DNA from: Petrimonas sp. IBARAKI
GTDB lineage: Bacteria; Bacteroidota; Bacteroidia; Bacteroidales; Dysgonomonadaceae
DNA length: 64,000 nucleotides
Direction of reading: 5' to 3'
Assembly (NCBI GenBank): GCA_002356435.2
Contig: AP018040.2
Location: 2,604,001 to 2,668,000 of the forward strand
In this document: in pieces, positions 18,021 to 27,072 of the stretch
Layout of the letters: the number at the start of each line of letters is the position of its first letter
Position numbering within the stretch: the first letter of the stretch is position 1
The notes under the pieces: model-generated
What the model saw: the letters and a program-made list of their open reading frames with translations, nothing else
Databases searched by the model: none
What the model was told of the DNA's origin: nothing
Program-made: the position numbers and the translations under genes

Positions 18021-21000
18021 ATGGAAAATAAAATAAGATTTAACCAGAGAGCATTTAAAAAGTGCGACAAAACCCTAAAAATCATGAAGATTTCATTTTT
18101 AATGCTTTTTCTCTGCTTTTTTACCATTACCGCAGGTAACGTTTTCTCCCAGCAAAAAGAGCTCTCATTGGAGCTGAATAACGTCACCCTAAAAAAAGCT
18201 ATTTCGGAAATCGAAAAGACAAGCGATTATGTTTTTCTTATTACCGACGAAGCACGGAGAGAATTGAACCGAAAAATATCGGTGCGGGCAAAGAAAGAGA
18301 GTATTCAAACCATCCTGAAAAGTATCTTTAACGATACTAACCTGGATTATACGACTATAGAACGACAGATTTCGGTATATAAAAATCATAAACCCAAAAC
18401 GGAGGAGAGTGAAAAAGTTGCCAAAATTGAGCCTGAACAGCAAAAAAGAACAATTACCGGGATCGTCGTGGATGCAACAGGTGTACCCATTATCGGGGCT
18501 AACATTATTGAAGCCGGAACAACCAACGGAACGGTCACCGATGTGGACGGGAAATTTTCATTAAGCGTGGATAACAATGCCACTATTCGTATTTCTTATA
18601 TTGGATATTTAGAGCAAAACATTGGTACGGCTGGACAAAATTCATTCATTATCACCTTGTTAGAAGATGTGCAGACATTGCAGGAAGTTGTAGCTATCGG
18701 ATACGGGACTCAACGTAAAGAAAATCTCGTTGGAGCTGTATCTGCTGTTTCGGGCGAAGAGATTCAAGCAGTTCATTCTGGTGATGTAACAAACGCTGTC
18801 TCTGGACGTTTACCGGGGGCAATTGTTATGCAACCTTCGGGAGAACCAGGTCGCAATGAAGCAAAAATTTTGGTACGCGGTAGAACAACTCTCGGCGATA
18901 ATACAGGACCACTTGTTGTAATCGATGGAATTCCAGACAGAAGCTTATACGAAATAGATCCAAATGATATTGAAAGTATTTCTCTATTGAAAGATGCCTC
19001 TGCCGCCATTTACGGATCTCAGGCAGCTAATGGTGTAATTCTAGTAACGACCAAAAGCGGCTCAGAAGGTAATTGGATGAGTTACAGGTTTTATCAGGGA
19101 TTTAAAACACCTACGGTTCTGCCTAAAGTTGCCAATGCTGGAGAATATGCTCAATATATCAGCGATTATCAAGATTATGAAGGTCTTGCAAGACTTTATT
19201 CTGATAAAGATGTTGAATTATATAAAAATGGAAAGGATCCCTGGGAACACCCACAAACTGATTGGATGAGTGACCTTGTTAGAAAATGGACGACAGAAAG
19301 CAACCATCATCTATCCTTAAGCGGTTCACACAATAAAATGAGATATTACGCATCTCTCGGCTTCAGAAACGACCAAGCAATGTACGCCCAAGAATCTACA
19401 AATTACAAGCAATATAACTTAAGATTAAAGTTGGATATTCCTGTAACTGATTGGCTGGAAACGTCGGTTTATTATGGAGGGTTCATGACCACAAGAAAAT
19501 ATCCCACTACCTCAACTTATCAATTAGTGGGTTGGGCAACAATGGCATTACCCACACAACCTTCTTTTTGGCCGACCGGGGAACCGGGCCCTGACTTTGA
19601 AGGAGGAGTCAACCCAGTGGTAAATACAAGTTTCGATGCGGGCTATGATCAGCAAGATAATTATAAAAACGAGGTAACATTCAGAGGAACCTTTAAGCCG
19701 AAAAAAATAAAAGGTTTTACTCTTAACGGATTTTACACTTTTGATGTGAACAATCAAAATAGAAAACTCTTCAGGAAACCCTGGACTTTATATTACCCAG
19801 ATTGGGATTCCGCGGTGCGCAATTCTGAGGGGTATATTACCAGTATGGAGTTAACACCGAGAAAAAGAGGATTGGAGAATCCGGAACTTACCGAAGCAAA
19901 TTTTAGGTATTTGAAAAAAATGTACAACATAAACGCAACCTATGAGAAAGACCTAGGCGATCATGCTTTTTCTATTTTTGGCGCTTTCGAAGAATTAAAA
20001 GAAAATATATACGGATTTGATGCGTACAGAAAATACTTTATTTCCGATCTTGTTCAAACTCTTGATGCGGGGGGAGAAAAAGACAAAACAAACTCCGGGC
20101 AGATGAGTATTTATGCAAGACAATCGTGGATTGGAAGACTAAATTATAATTTCAGAGAAAAATATCTTCTCGAGTTTATCTTACGCCGAGACGGCTCCTT
20201 GAAATTTCCACCAAACAGCAGATGGGGAAATTTTCCCGCAGTTTTGTTTGCTTGGCGTGCTTCTGAAGAAGATTTTTGGAAAAACAACCTTTCTGTAATT
20301 GACTATTTTAAACTAAGAACATCATACGGACAAATGGGTATGGACCCGGGAGACCCTTTTCAATATATCAATAAATACAGTCTGGGAACTGGAATGACAT
20401 TCGGTAGTAATAAAGATGTAGTAACAAAGATATATCAATCTGTTATTGCCAATCCGAAAATAACATGGGAAAAACAAACGACATTCAATTTCGGCTTCGA
20501 TTCTCAATTCTTGAATCAAATGTTCCACCTCAATACCGAGTTTTTCTATAACAAACGTTCTGATATTTTAGCTGCGCGCGACGCATCTGTTCCTGCATAT
20601 ACAGGTCTAGCCTTACCGTTGGAGAATATTGCAATTGTTGATAACAGAGGATTTGAAATTGATGCCGGATTCCATAAAAAGATTACGTCTGATTTAAGTT
20701 TGGACTTAACTGGAAACGTAAGCTGGAACAAGAATAAAATTGTTTTTATGGATGAACCTGAAAGAGCTGTCCCCTGGCAACGATTAACAGGACATCCATA
20801 CGGAGCACAACTGGTTTACAAAGCCATTGGCATATTTAAAACACAAGCCGAAATAGATGCTTATCCACATTGGAGTGGGGCAAAACCGGGAGATGTTATT
20901 TTTGAGGACGTAAGTAAAGACGGAAAAATAAATGCAGATGACAGGATTCTTTTGGACAAAACCGATGCTCCACAAGTTTTTTATGGAATGATCTTGGACC

Positions 21001-21440
21001 TAACTTATAAAAATTGGGCGCTTTCTTTACAAGGACAAGGACAAGGTACATATTATAAAAGTCCAATTGAAGGCAACAGAGGAATCGGACAAAACGTTTA
21101 CAAATGGATGGCAACAGATTATTGGACTCCGGAAAACAGTAATTCCAATAAGGCTCGTCCGTTCCATAGAGCCGACCAATACTGGTCTTATATCAGCAAT
21201 GCAAATACATACTGGTATGACAATATGGCTTATTTCCGCTTGAAAAATGTAGTTGTAAGTTATAATTTACCAAAAGAATTAACAAGTAAAGCCGGATTGG
21301 CAAATGTGAACATTTTCGCCTCGGGTTACAATTTATTTTTGATTTACTCCAAGCAAAGAAATTACGATCCGGAAGTTGGGAATCCCCAATATTATCCGGC
21401 AATGAGAACAGTATCACTGGGAGTAAAGGTTAATTTTTAA
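18021..21440 (+). CDS. SusC/RagA-family TonB-linked outer-membrane transporter with STN domain
   Basis: The 1139-residue protein has a long signal peptide ending near NVFSQQ and an STN signalling domain at about 45-115 (LSLELNNVTLKKAISEIEKT). A carboxypeptidase-regulatory-like domain follows at about 143-215 (RTITGIVVDATGVPIIGANI), then the plug at about 222-345 (VVAIGYGTQRKENLVGAV, DASAAIYGSQAANGVILVTT) and a barrel ending MRTVSLGVKVNF. It imports oligosaccharide with TonB energy, and the STN domain should report to FecR. From about 18600 onward the coding sequence becomes visibly richer in A+T than its first 570 nt. SusD follows 30 nt downstream. Confidence 0.95.
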   Translation: MENKIRFNQRAFKKCDKTLKIMKISFLMLFLCFFTITAGNVFSQQKELSLELNNVTLKKAISEIEKTSDYVFLITDEARRELNRKISVRAKKESIQTILKSIFNDTNLDYTTIERQISVYKNHKPKTEESEKVAKIEPEQQKRTITGIVVDATGVPIIGANIIEAGTTNGTVTDVDGKFSLSVDNNATIRISYIGYLEQNIGTAGQNSFIITLLEDVQTLQEVVAIGYGTQRKENLVGAVSAVSGEEIQAVHSGDVTNAVSGRLPGAIVMQPSGEPGRNEAKILVRGRTTLGDNTGPLVVIDGIPDRSLYEIDPNDIESISLLKDASAAIYGSQAANGVILVTTKSGSEGNWMSYRFYQGFKTPTVLPKVANAGEYAQYISDYQDYEGLARLYSDKDVELYKNGKDPWEHPQTDWMSDLVRKWTTESNHHLSLSGSHNKMRYYASLGFRNDQAMYAQESTNYKQYNLRLKLDIPVTDWLETSVYYGGFMTTRKYPTTSTYQLVGWATMALPTQPSFWPTGEPGPDFEGGVNPVVNTSFDAGYDQQDNYKNEVTFRGTFKPKKIKGFTLNGFYTFDVNNQNRKLFRKPWTLYYPDWDSAVRNSEGYITSMELTPRKRGLENPELTEANFRYLKKMYNINATYEKDLGDHAFSIFGAFEELKENIYGFDAYRKYFISDLVQTLDAGGEKDKTNSGQMSIYARQSWIGRLNYNFREKYLLEFILRRDGSLKFPPNSRWGNFPAVLFAWRASEEDFWKNNLSVIDYFKLRTSYGQMGMDPGDPFQYINKYSLGTGMTFGSNKDVVTKIYQSVIANPKITWEKQTTFNFGFDSQFLNQMFHLNTEFFYNKRSDILAARDASVPAYTGLALPLENIAIVDNRGFEIDAGFHKKITSDLSLDLTGNVSWNKNKIVFMDEPERAVPWQRLTGHPYGAQLVYKAIGIFKTQAEIDAYPHWSGAKPGDVIFEDVSKDGKINADDRILLDKTDAPQVFYGMILDLTYKNWALSLQGQGQGTYYKSPIEGNRGIGQNVYKWMATDYWTPENSNSNKARPFHRADQYWSYISNANTYWYDNMAYFRLKNVVVSYNLPKELTSKAGLANVNIFASGYNLFLIYSKQRNYDPEVGNPQYYPAMRTVSLGVKVNF

Positions 21441-21470
21441 TATAAATAACCCTGTAATCACACAAATAAT

Positions 21471-23393
21471 ATGAAAAAATATAAAAACATTCAATACTGT
21501 TTAATTGCATTTCTACTCTCCTTCATTCTTTCCTCTTGTGAGAACGCATTGGATCAAAAGCCTGTAGATTCATTCAATGAAGAGTCGCTCTTTCGGGATA
21601 TAAATCTTGCGGAAGCATTTCTATACCAATGTTACGATGTGATGGGCGGAGACAGGGAAGAAGTTTTAGGGATGCGTGAAGATTTATTGTCATCTTCAAC
21701 GGATGAACTTCTGAATATTCATAGAGCTGGACAAGTCACTTTTACAAAAGGGAACCTTACTCCCGATTATTTAGGCCACTTTGGTAATTGGCGATATGGA
21801 TGGATACTGTGGGACTTTAATTACTCTAATATTAAAAACGTTAACACTCTTTTGGGAGGTATCGACGAAGTTCCTACACAATCAAAAGCCGATGAGGATA
21901 AAATTGAACAGATTAAAGCGGAAGCTTATTTTATAAGAGCTTTTAATTATACAAACCTCCTTCGTTCATACGGAGGAGTAGTGCTTATCGATAAAAAGTT
22001 TAATTTAGACGATGATTTTTTATCCCAGGAAAGAGCTTCATTGGAAGAAACGTTGAATTTTATTTTAGTCGACTTAGACAAAGCGATTGCCGGATTACCT
22101 GATAAAAACGAGATAGCTCAGGGCAGAGCCACCAAAGGTGCGGCTGCTGCACTAAAATCAAGACTTTTAAGTTTTGTTTCAGGAGAATTGATGAATGGCG
22201 GATATGAATCTTCGAACGATTTAGTTTCCTTTCAAGACAATAACAGAAGACAACGACTTACGGATGCGAAAAATGCGGCCAAAGATATTATTGACGGAAA
22301 ATTTGGACATTATGCCCTTTCAGGTGCCACCCATGAGCCCCCTTTAAATATGACGAATGAAGAACTGATGGCTTACGCTGAAAATTATAGCAATATTTTT
22401 CTACAAAAAGGAGCTTGGAATGACGAGGTTATTTTTGGAATACAATACCTTAACAGGCAGGGAAACAGAGCCGTCAACAACCTGTATTGGGGACCAAACG
22501 GATACAATTGTTGGGGGAATAACGAACCCACAGAACATATTGTTAGACAATTTGAAATGGAAGATGGAACTTCGTTCAAATGGGATAAGTACAATCCGGG
22601 ACAAATAAACATTCGGGAATTTACAAAAACGCAATTGGATGCAAATCCGGAACTAAACCCTTATGTTGGCAGAGAACCTCGTTTCTATGCAAATATTCTT
22701 TTCGATGGAGCTCCTTGGCGCGATAGATCATCAACAAATAACAAGATTCAAATAGCCTCACAAGTAGATGCTCCCGGAGCAAGTATTATGGGTGCGAAAA
22801 GCGTGGCCGAAAAAATGCAAGCCATAGCAACGCTTGAACCTGTCATTACGGGAGGAAACGACTCCAGACAAGCCGCTAACCAAGCATGGAACGGAACAAA
22901 AACAGGTTATTACCTAAGAAAAATGCTGGACATTAGTATTGATGGAGAGATAGATAATAATGAAAATACTTGGCTCGAAATGCGTTTTGCAGAAGTATTG
23001 TTGGATTATGCCGAAGCCTGTATCGAATTGGGAGAAATAGAAGAAGGCATTACAACCATCAACAAAATCAGAAACCGTGCCGGGCTACCAGGACGTTCAA
23101 TTACCGTTAGTCAAGAGCAGGCAAGAGAATGGTATAGACACGAAAGATTAATTGAAATGTTCGCCGAAGGAGATAGATGGTACAGTATACGAAAATGGAT
23201 GATTTGCGATAAAGTAATTGCAGATTTCCATCCAATGTATATTTACCACTTTAATGACGGAGTATCAATGTACATATATAATACAACAGCTCTGGCAGAT
23301 ACAAGAAAATGGGATAATAAGAATTATTGGCTGCCTATTTCAAGGACAGAAATAAACAAGGCTCCCCAGTTAAAACAAAATCCGGGTTACTAA
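21471..23393 (+). CDS. SusD/RagB-family glycan-binding lipoprotein
   Basis: The 640-residue surface lipoprotein has lipobox ILSSC with Cys23. Typical SusD features are the early LDQKPVDSFNEESLF, the TPR-like IKAEAYFIRAFNYTNLLRSY with GGVVLIDK, and the late RFAEVLLDYAEACIELGE, INKIRNRAGLPG and RHERLIEMFAEGDRWYSIRKW. It caps the SusC barrel and captures the glycan. The coding sequence shares the A+T-rich character of the susC barrel. The next gene starts 17 nt after its stop and is clearly richer in G+C. Confidence 0.96.
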   Translation: MKKYKNIQYCLIAFLLSFILSSCENALDQKPVDSFNEESLFRDINLAEAFLYQCYDVMGGDREEVLGMREDLLSSSTDELLNIHRAGQVTFTKGNLTPDYLGHFGNWRYGWILWDFNYSNIKNVNTLLGGIDEVPTQSKADEDKIEQIKAEAYFIRAFNYTNLLRSYGGVVLIDKKFNLDDDFLSQERASLEETLNFILVDLDKAIAGLPDKNEIAQGRATKGAAAALKSRLLSFVSGELMNGGYESSNDLVSFQDNNRRQRLTDAKNAAKDIIDGKFGHYALSGATHEPPLNMTNEELMAYAENYSNIFLQKGAWNDEVIFGIQYLNRQGNRAVNNLYWGPNGYNCWGNNEPTEHIVRQFEMEDGTSFKWDKYNPGQINIREFTKTQLDANPELNPYVGREPRFYANILFDGAPWRDRSSTNNKIQIASQVDAPGASIMGAKSVAEKMQAIATLEPVITGGNDSRQAANQAWNGTKTGYYLRKMLDISIDGEIDNNENTWLEMRFAEVLLDYAEACIELGEIEEGITTINKIRNRAGLPGRSITVSQEQAREWYRHERLIEMFAEGDRWYSIRKWMICDKVIADFHPMYIYHFNDGVSMYIYNTTALADTRKWDNKNYWLPISRTEINKAPQLKQNPGY

Positions 23394-23410
23394 ATCAAAA
23401 TAAAACAACA

Positions 23411-24733
23411 ATGAACTATTCAAGAAGAAAATTTATCAAAACTGCAGGACTGGCTACTGCCGGAACAATTATCTCTTCCAGGGTCGCCTTGGGGTCTAAC
23501 TCCATCTGGACGTCCAACAGCAACACGCTGAAAGTGGGGCTGATCGGTTGTGGTGGCCGCGGGACAGGTGCCGCAGGAGAAGCATTGAATGCCGATCCGA
23601 ACGTCATCTTAACCGCAATGGCGGATGCTTTTGAAGATCAGCTGCAAACATCATTCAACACCCTTAAAGAAAAGTACGGGAATAAAGTGCAGGTGCCGGA
23701 AAGCAATAAATTCGCCGGTCTCGATGCCTTCCAAAAATTGATCGACTCCGATGTGGATGTTGTCCTGCTTGCCGCGCCCCCCTGTTTCAGGCCTCAACAC
23801 CTGGAAGCAGCCGTTAACGCCAACAAGCATGTCTTCTGTGAGAAACCCTTTGCCGTGGACGCTCCCGGTTTACGAAGGGTGATGGATGCCGCAAAGAAGG
23901 CCAAGGCAAAAAACCTGTCCCTGGTTTCCGGATTCTGCTGGAGGTACCATCAACCCAAAAGAGATACCTTCGGAAGGGTTCTGAACGGTCAGATCGGAGA
24001 GATCCTGGGTGGGGAGGCAACTTACAACACCGGTGAACTGTGGTTCAAGGAAAGACAACGCGGCTGGTCAGACATGGAGTACAAACTCCGTAACTGGCTT
24101 TATTACAACTGGCTTTCGGGAGACCACCTTATTGAACAGGCCATCCACAGTATCGATATGTTCTCCTGGGCAATGGGGGACAAAGCTCCGCTGAAAATCA
24201 GCGGTACCGGCGGAAGGCAAAAGAGAACCGATCCGAAGTTCGGAAATGTATACGACCATTTCGGACTGACCTACGAATATGATAACGGCGTGAAAATATA
24301 TTTCTTCTGCCGTCAACAAGCGGAAACAACCCCTTCCTATGCGGTTGAATTAATTGGAAAGGACGGTAGATGCTACGTAGACTGTCGAACCGGCGAACAT
24401 AAAATTACCGGAAAAAACGCGTGGAACCTGGCTGACGTGACCAAATTCACAGATGCGGAAGCTTACAAGCAGACAAAGGTAAGAGGCATGTACCAGGTGG
24501 AGCACGACGAATTGTTTGCTTCCATCCGGGCAAACAAGCCGATGAACGACGGCGAGTGGATGACGCGCTCCAACCTGCTCGCTCTGGCCGGCCGCATGGC
24601 TGCCTACTCGGGACAGACCATCACCTTTGACCAGGCGCTGAACTCATCGGAGGTATTGTTCCCGGGAGATATTTCCCGGGATACAAAGTACGACCTTCCC
24701 ATTGCGATACCGGGGGTTACAGCATTTAAATAA
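23411..24733 (+). CDS. Gfo/Idh/MocA-family oxidoreductase with twin-arginine signal
   Basis: ATG 23411 gives 440 residues starting MNYSRRKFIKTAGLATAG, an intact SRRxFIK twin-arginine motif. The longer frame overlaps susD. A Rossmann fold follows (LKVGLIGCGGRGTGAA), then EKPFAVD with the family lysine and DHLIEQAIHSIDMFSWAMG, where the His is the likely catalytic or substrate residue. Members oxidise or reduce sugars, inositols or sugar acids with NAD(P) that is often tightly bound, and secreted versions are frequent in Bacteroidota glycan loci. The substrate is unknown. It probably acts in the periplasm with the next gene, whose start is 6 nt away. Confidence 0.92.
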   Translation: MNYSRRKFIKTAGLATAGTIISSRVALGSNSIWTSNSNTLKVGLIGCGGRGTGAAGEALNADPNVILTAMADAFEDQLQTSFNTLKEKYGNKVQVPESNKFAGLDAFQKLIDSDVDVVLLAAPPCFRPQHLEAAVNANKHVFCEKPFAVDAPGLRRVMDAAKKAKAKNLSLVSGFCWRYHQPKRDTFGRVLNGQIGEILGGEATYNTGELWFKERQRGWSDMEYKLRNWLYYNWLSGDHLIEQAIHSIDMFSWAMGDKAPLKISGTGGRQKRTDPKFGNVYDHFGLTYEYDNGVKIYFFCRQQAETTPSYAVELIGKDGRCYVDCRTGEHKITGKNAWNLADVTKFTDAEAYKQTKVRGMYQVEHDELFASIRANKPMNDGEWMTRSNLLALAGRMAAYSGQTITFDQALNSSEVLFPGDISRDTKYDLPIAIPGVTAFK

Positions 24734-24739
24734 ACCAAC

Positions 24740-25669
24740 ATGAACAAAAGAGATTTTATCAAATCGGCAGCGGTGATGGCGGGAGTTTCTGCCATCACCC
24801 CGTTTGCAACCGTATCGGGCAAAAATAAAACACCATCTGCGGCGGCACAGCAAAAATCCAAGGTGTCGTTAAAAAAAGCGTTGGTCTTCGGGATGATCCA
24901 GGACAAGGGTTCACTCACGGACAAGTTCAAGATTGCCCGGGATGCGGGTTTTGACGGAGTTGAGCTCAATAGTCCGACCGACCTTTCCTTAACCGATCTC
25001 CTTCAGGCAAAACGGAATGCCGGCATAGAACTGCCCAGCGTGATCAATAAGGACCATTGGTCAAAACCGTTATCGGATCCGGATCAACGAATCAGGCAGC
25101 AATGCATTGAATCGGTGATCAAGTCTATGCATGAAGTGAAAGAACTGGGTGGAGACACCGTATTGGTCGTTCCAGGCGTAGTGAATGAAAAGGTATCCTA
25201 TGAACAAGCGTACATAACCTCGCAAAGCGCGATCAGAGAACTGATTCCCCATGCTGAAAAAACGGGTGTGCAAATTGCCCTGGAAAACGTTTGGAACAAC
25301 TTTATACTCAGCCCCGTAGAAGCAAAGCGATTTATCGATGAACTCAACCACCCGCTGGTCGGCTGGTATTTCGATATCGGAAATGTGCTCCGGTACGGAT
25401 GGCCGGAACACTGGATCCACACCTTGAAGTCCCGTATCATGCGGCTGCACATCAAGGAGTTCAGCCGTGAGAACATGAACTCGAAAGGATTAAGGGAGGG
25501 CTTTAAGGTAGAACTCCTTGAGGGAGACAACAACTGGCCGGTGGTCATGAAAGCCGTACGGGACACTGGCCATAAAGGAGGTTGGCTGACCGCTGAAGTT
25601 CCCGGTGGAGATTTAACGCATTTAAAGAAAATCTCCGCACTGATGGACAAGATCATTTCCTTTCTGTGA
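24740..25669 (+). CDS. Secreted TIM-barrel sugar isomerase/epimerase family protein
   Basis: The 309-residue protein is of the AP-endonuclease-2/xylose-isomerase-like fold. The start MNKRDFIKSAAVMAGVSA looks like a Tat signal in which the first Arg is Lys (KRDFIK). Barrel signatures include IARDAGFDGVEL, QIALENVWNNFILSP, VGWYFDIGNVLRYG, RIMRLHIKEFSR and LTAEVPGG, supplying the Glu, Asp, His and Glu metal ligands expected of this family. It is the last gene of the locus and pairs with the oxidoreductase, so both likely rearrange the same sugar (inference). Specificity is unknown. Confidence 0.88.
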   Translation: MNKRDFIKSAAVMAGVSAITPFATVSGKNKTPSAAAQQKSKVSLKKALVFGMIQDKGSLTDKFKIARDAGFDGVELNSPTDLSLTDLLQAKRNAGIELPSVINKDHWSKPLSDPDQRIRQQCIESVIKSMHEVKELGGDTVLVVPGVVNEKVSYEQAYITSQSAIRELIPHAEKTGVQIALENVWNNFILSPVEAKRFIDELNHPLVGWYFDIGNVLRYGWPEHWIHTLKSRIMRLHIKEFSRENMNSKGLREGFKVELLEGDNNWPVVMKAVRDTGHKGGWLTAEVPGGDLTHLKKISALMDKIISFL

Positions 25670-25978
25670 AAGGTAATAAACTCATAATGGGATAATTATT
25701 TTTTACAGGGTGAGTTTCTGTGAAAAACCATCAAGATTCGTTAACGGTCGGATAGGAGGAAAACAAAGCAGTTTTCTTCCTATTTGACTTCTTTTGTTTT
25801 CAAACGAAAATTGACTCAATCTCTTGACTCGCGAGTGAACACTTTTTGTTGATAATCGTTGTAAAAAGCTTAAAATGACTAAGCTGAAGAGAACCCCGCT
25901 ATTTCCATTCATAGTGAAGAAATGCCAGAAAATCTAAAAAATAGCACAAGCACTAATGGATCACATTATTTATTGAAT
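25670..25978. other. Non-coding stretch with a strong hairpin after the SusCD locus
   Basis: No credible gene is seen. At 25751-25784 a near-perfect hairpin (14 bp with two wobbles, loop AAAGCA, core AGGAGGAAAAC/GTTTTCTTCCT) stands 82 nt after the last stop codon of the locus. It is not followed by a clean T-run, although ATTTGACTTCTTTT comes next. It could end the operon, protect its 3' end, or belong to a mobile repeat. Confidence 0.4.
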
Positions 25979-26298
25979 TTATAGCAATTCCGTGTTCATA
26001 ATGACCTGCCCACTCGCCTCTGGCGTACTAGTCCCGTGAGTATCATTGATGTTCATCAGCACCATTGTGGTAGTACTCAACTCAAACACGTTAAAATTGA
26101 AATATAATACCAGCAATAAAATTAAAGACAGAGTTTATCTGATCACAGTCACGGGCACATCTTTAAACATATAACCATTATCACTTATTCTTAAAGGCTT
26201 GCCACTTTCTACAGTCACATTTTGAAGGACAACCTCCTTTGTGATGATATAGGGAAAGTTTTCTACATGGGTTTCGTCATTTCTGTCTTTATTAAAAT
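25979..26298 (-). pseudogene. C-terminal remnant of an unknown secreted protein
   Basis: On the minus strand 26298-26135 encodes about 54 residues ending in a stop, with coding-like composition: ANFNKDRNDETHVENFPYI, then EVVLQNVTVESGKPLRISDN and FKDVPVTVIR. The regular beta-strand pattern resembles the last rungs of a right-handed beta-helix such as pectate lyases or GH28 enzymes, but I cannot name the family. No start codon exists, and two stops sit immediately upstream where the sigma-like pseudogene begins. After the stop the same frame continues for 51 codons to a second stop at 25979 (including NDTHGTSTPEASGQVIMN), also coding-like but unrecognised. Confidence 0.45.
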
Positions 26299-26883
26299 TG
26301 GCAAAAATTTATCAATAAAAGATACGACTCGTTTTTTTACATTATTTATAATACTTATGTAGAATCGCTTTACGCTTATGAAATTCATTTGGGTTATAAA
26401 AAAAAATTATGAAAAAATGCCATTCAAGACGTTTTTTATAGAATATATAGTTCGAAAAACAAATTGAAAAATATTTAAAATCCTACGGCATATCTCTTTA
26501 AATCCTATAAAAACCGATTGATCGATCTTGCCCGGAAAGAGCAAAAAATCAACTATTTTGACTTGTGCAGTACCGAAGATACTTCTACCATCGATATTAC
26601 TATTTTAGACGATATAATTGATGCAGAAGAATCAATGCTATTGAAAAATAAGGTCGAAGAAATATTAGGGTGCCTGTCGGAACAACAGCGAGAAGCATTG
26701 TTTATAAAATACGCACTTGAGTTAAACTATGAAGAAATAAGCGAAATACTGCAGATTAATCCCAACTCGGTAAAAAAACTAATATACCGTTCCATGAAGA
26801 AGTTAAGGCAAAATATAGGAGATAATCACCTGACATTATTACTCATTTTTCTTCTAAACTGCAACATTTATTTTAATCCATAA
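26299..26883 (+). pseudogene. ECF sigma factor pseudogene, near-copy of the gene at 16028
   Basis: One uninterrupted frame from TGG 26299 aligns with the intact sigma factor from its residue 7: WQKFIN.., YNTYVESLYAYEIHLGY, AIQDVFYRIYSSKNKLKN, then NPTAYLFKSYKNRLIDLARKE and the full region 4. Two in-frame stops break it, TGA 26410-26412 and TAA 26476-26478, and no start codon is left. The part after 26518 could still be read as 121 residues, but that lacks most of region 2. Similarity to the sigma-fecR intergenic DNA continues weakly for about 80 nt beyond the stop, after which no fecR remains. Confidence 0.88.
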
Positions 26884-27072
26884 ATATTAAATTTTACACT
26901 TTTTTGTCCACTTATTTAAGAATCAAACATCATATAGTAAATGCCATATATTAAAAAAGTTTCTATGTTTGAAAACGGGAACACCGGTTAAATAGGCATA
27001 AAAAAGCTATCTCATTTTAGTTAACTTTGTATTTAAAAGATAAACAGAGAATTAACTTCAATAATATAGCTT
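26884..27072. other. A+T-rich region with element upstream part and promoter box
   Basis: The first 70-80 nt still resemble the sigma-fecR spacer (TTTTTTGTCCAC and following). TTAAAAAAGTTT at 26951-26962 recurs, with one extra A, at 28233-28245 on the other side of the IS110-type gene, so the two could flank the element. TAACTTTG at 27022-27029 is a good -7 box for the transposase gene. Functional IS110 elements carry their bridge RNA in a non-coding end such as this. Confidence 0.35.

Noticed and set aside
25703-25912. 69-codon minus-strand frame after the SusCD locus
   Set aside because: It runs through the hairpin at 25751-25784, has a biased Ser/Lys/Arg composition and no recognisable domain; probably non-coding.
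26518-26883. Sigma factor read as an intact 121-residue gene
   Set aside because: It begins inside region 2; homology continues upstream through two stop codons, so it is a pseudogene tail.
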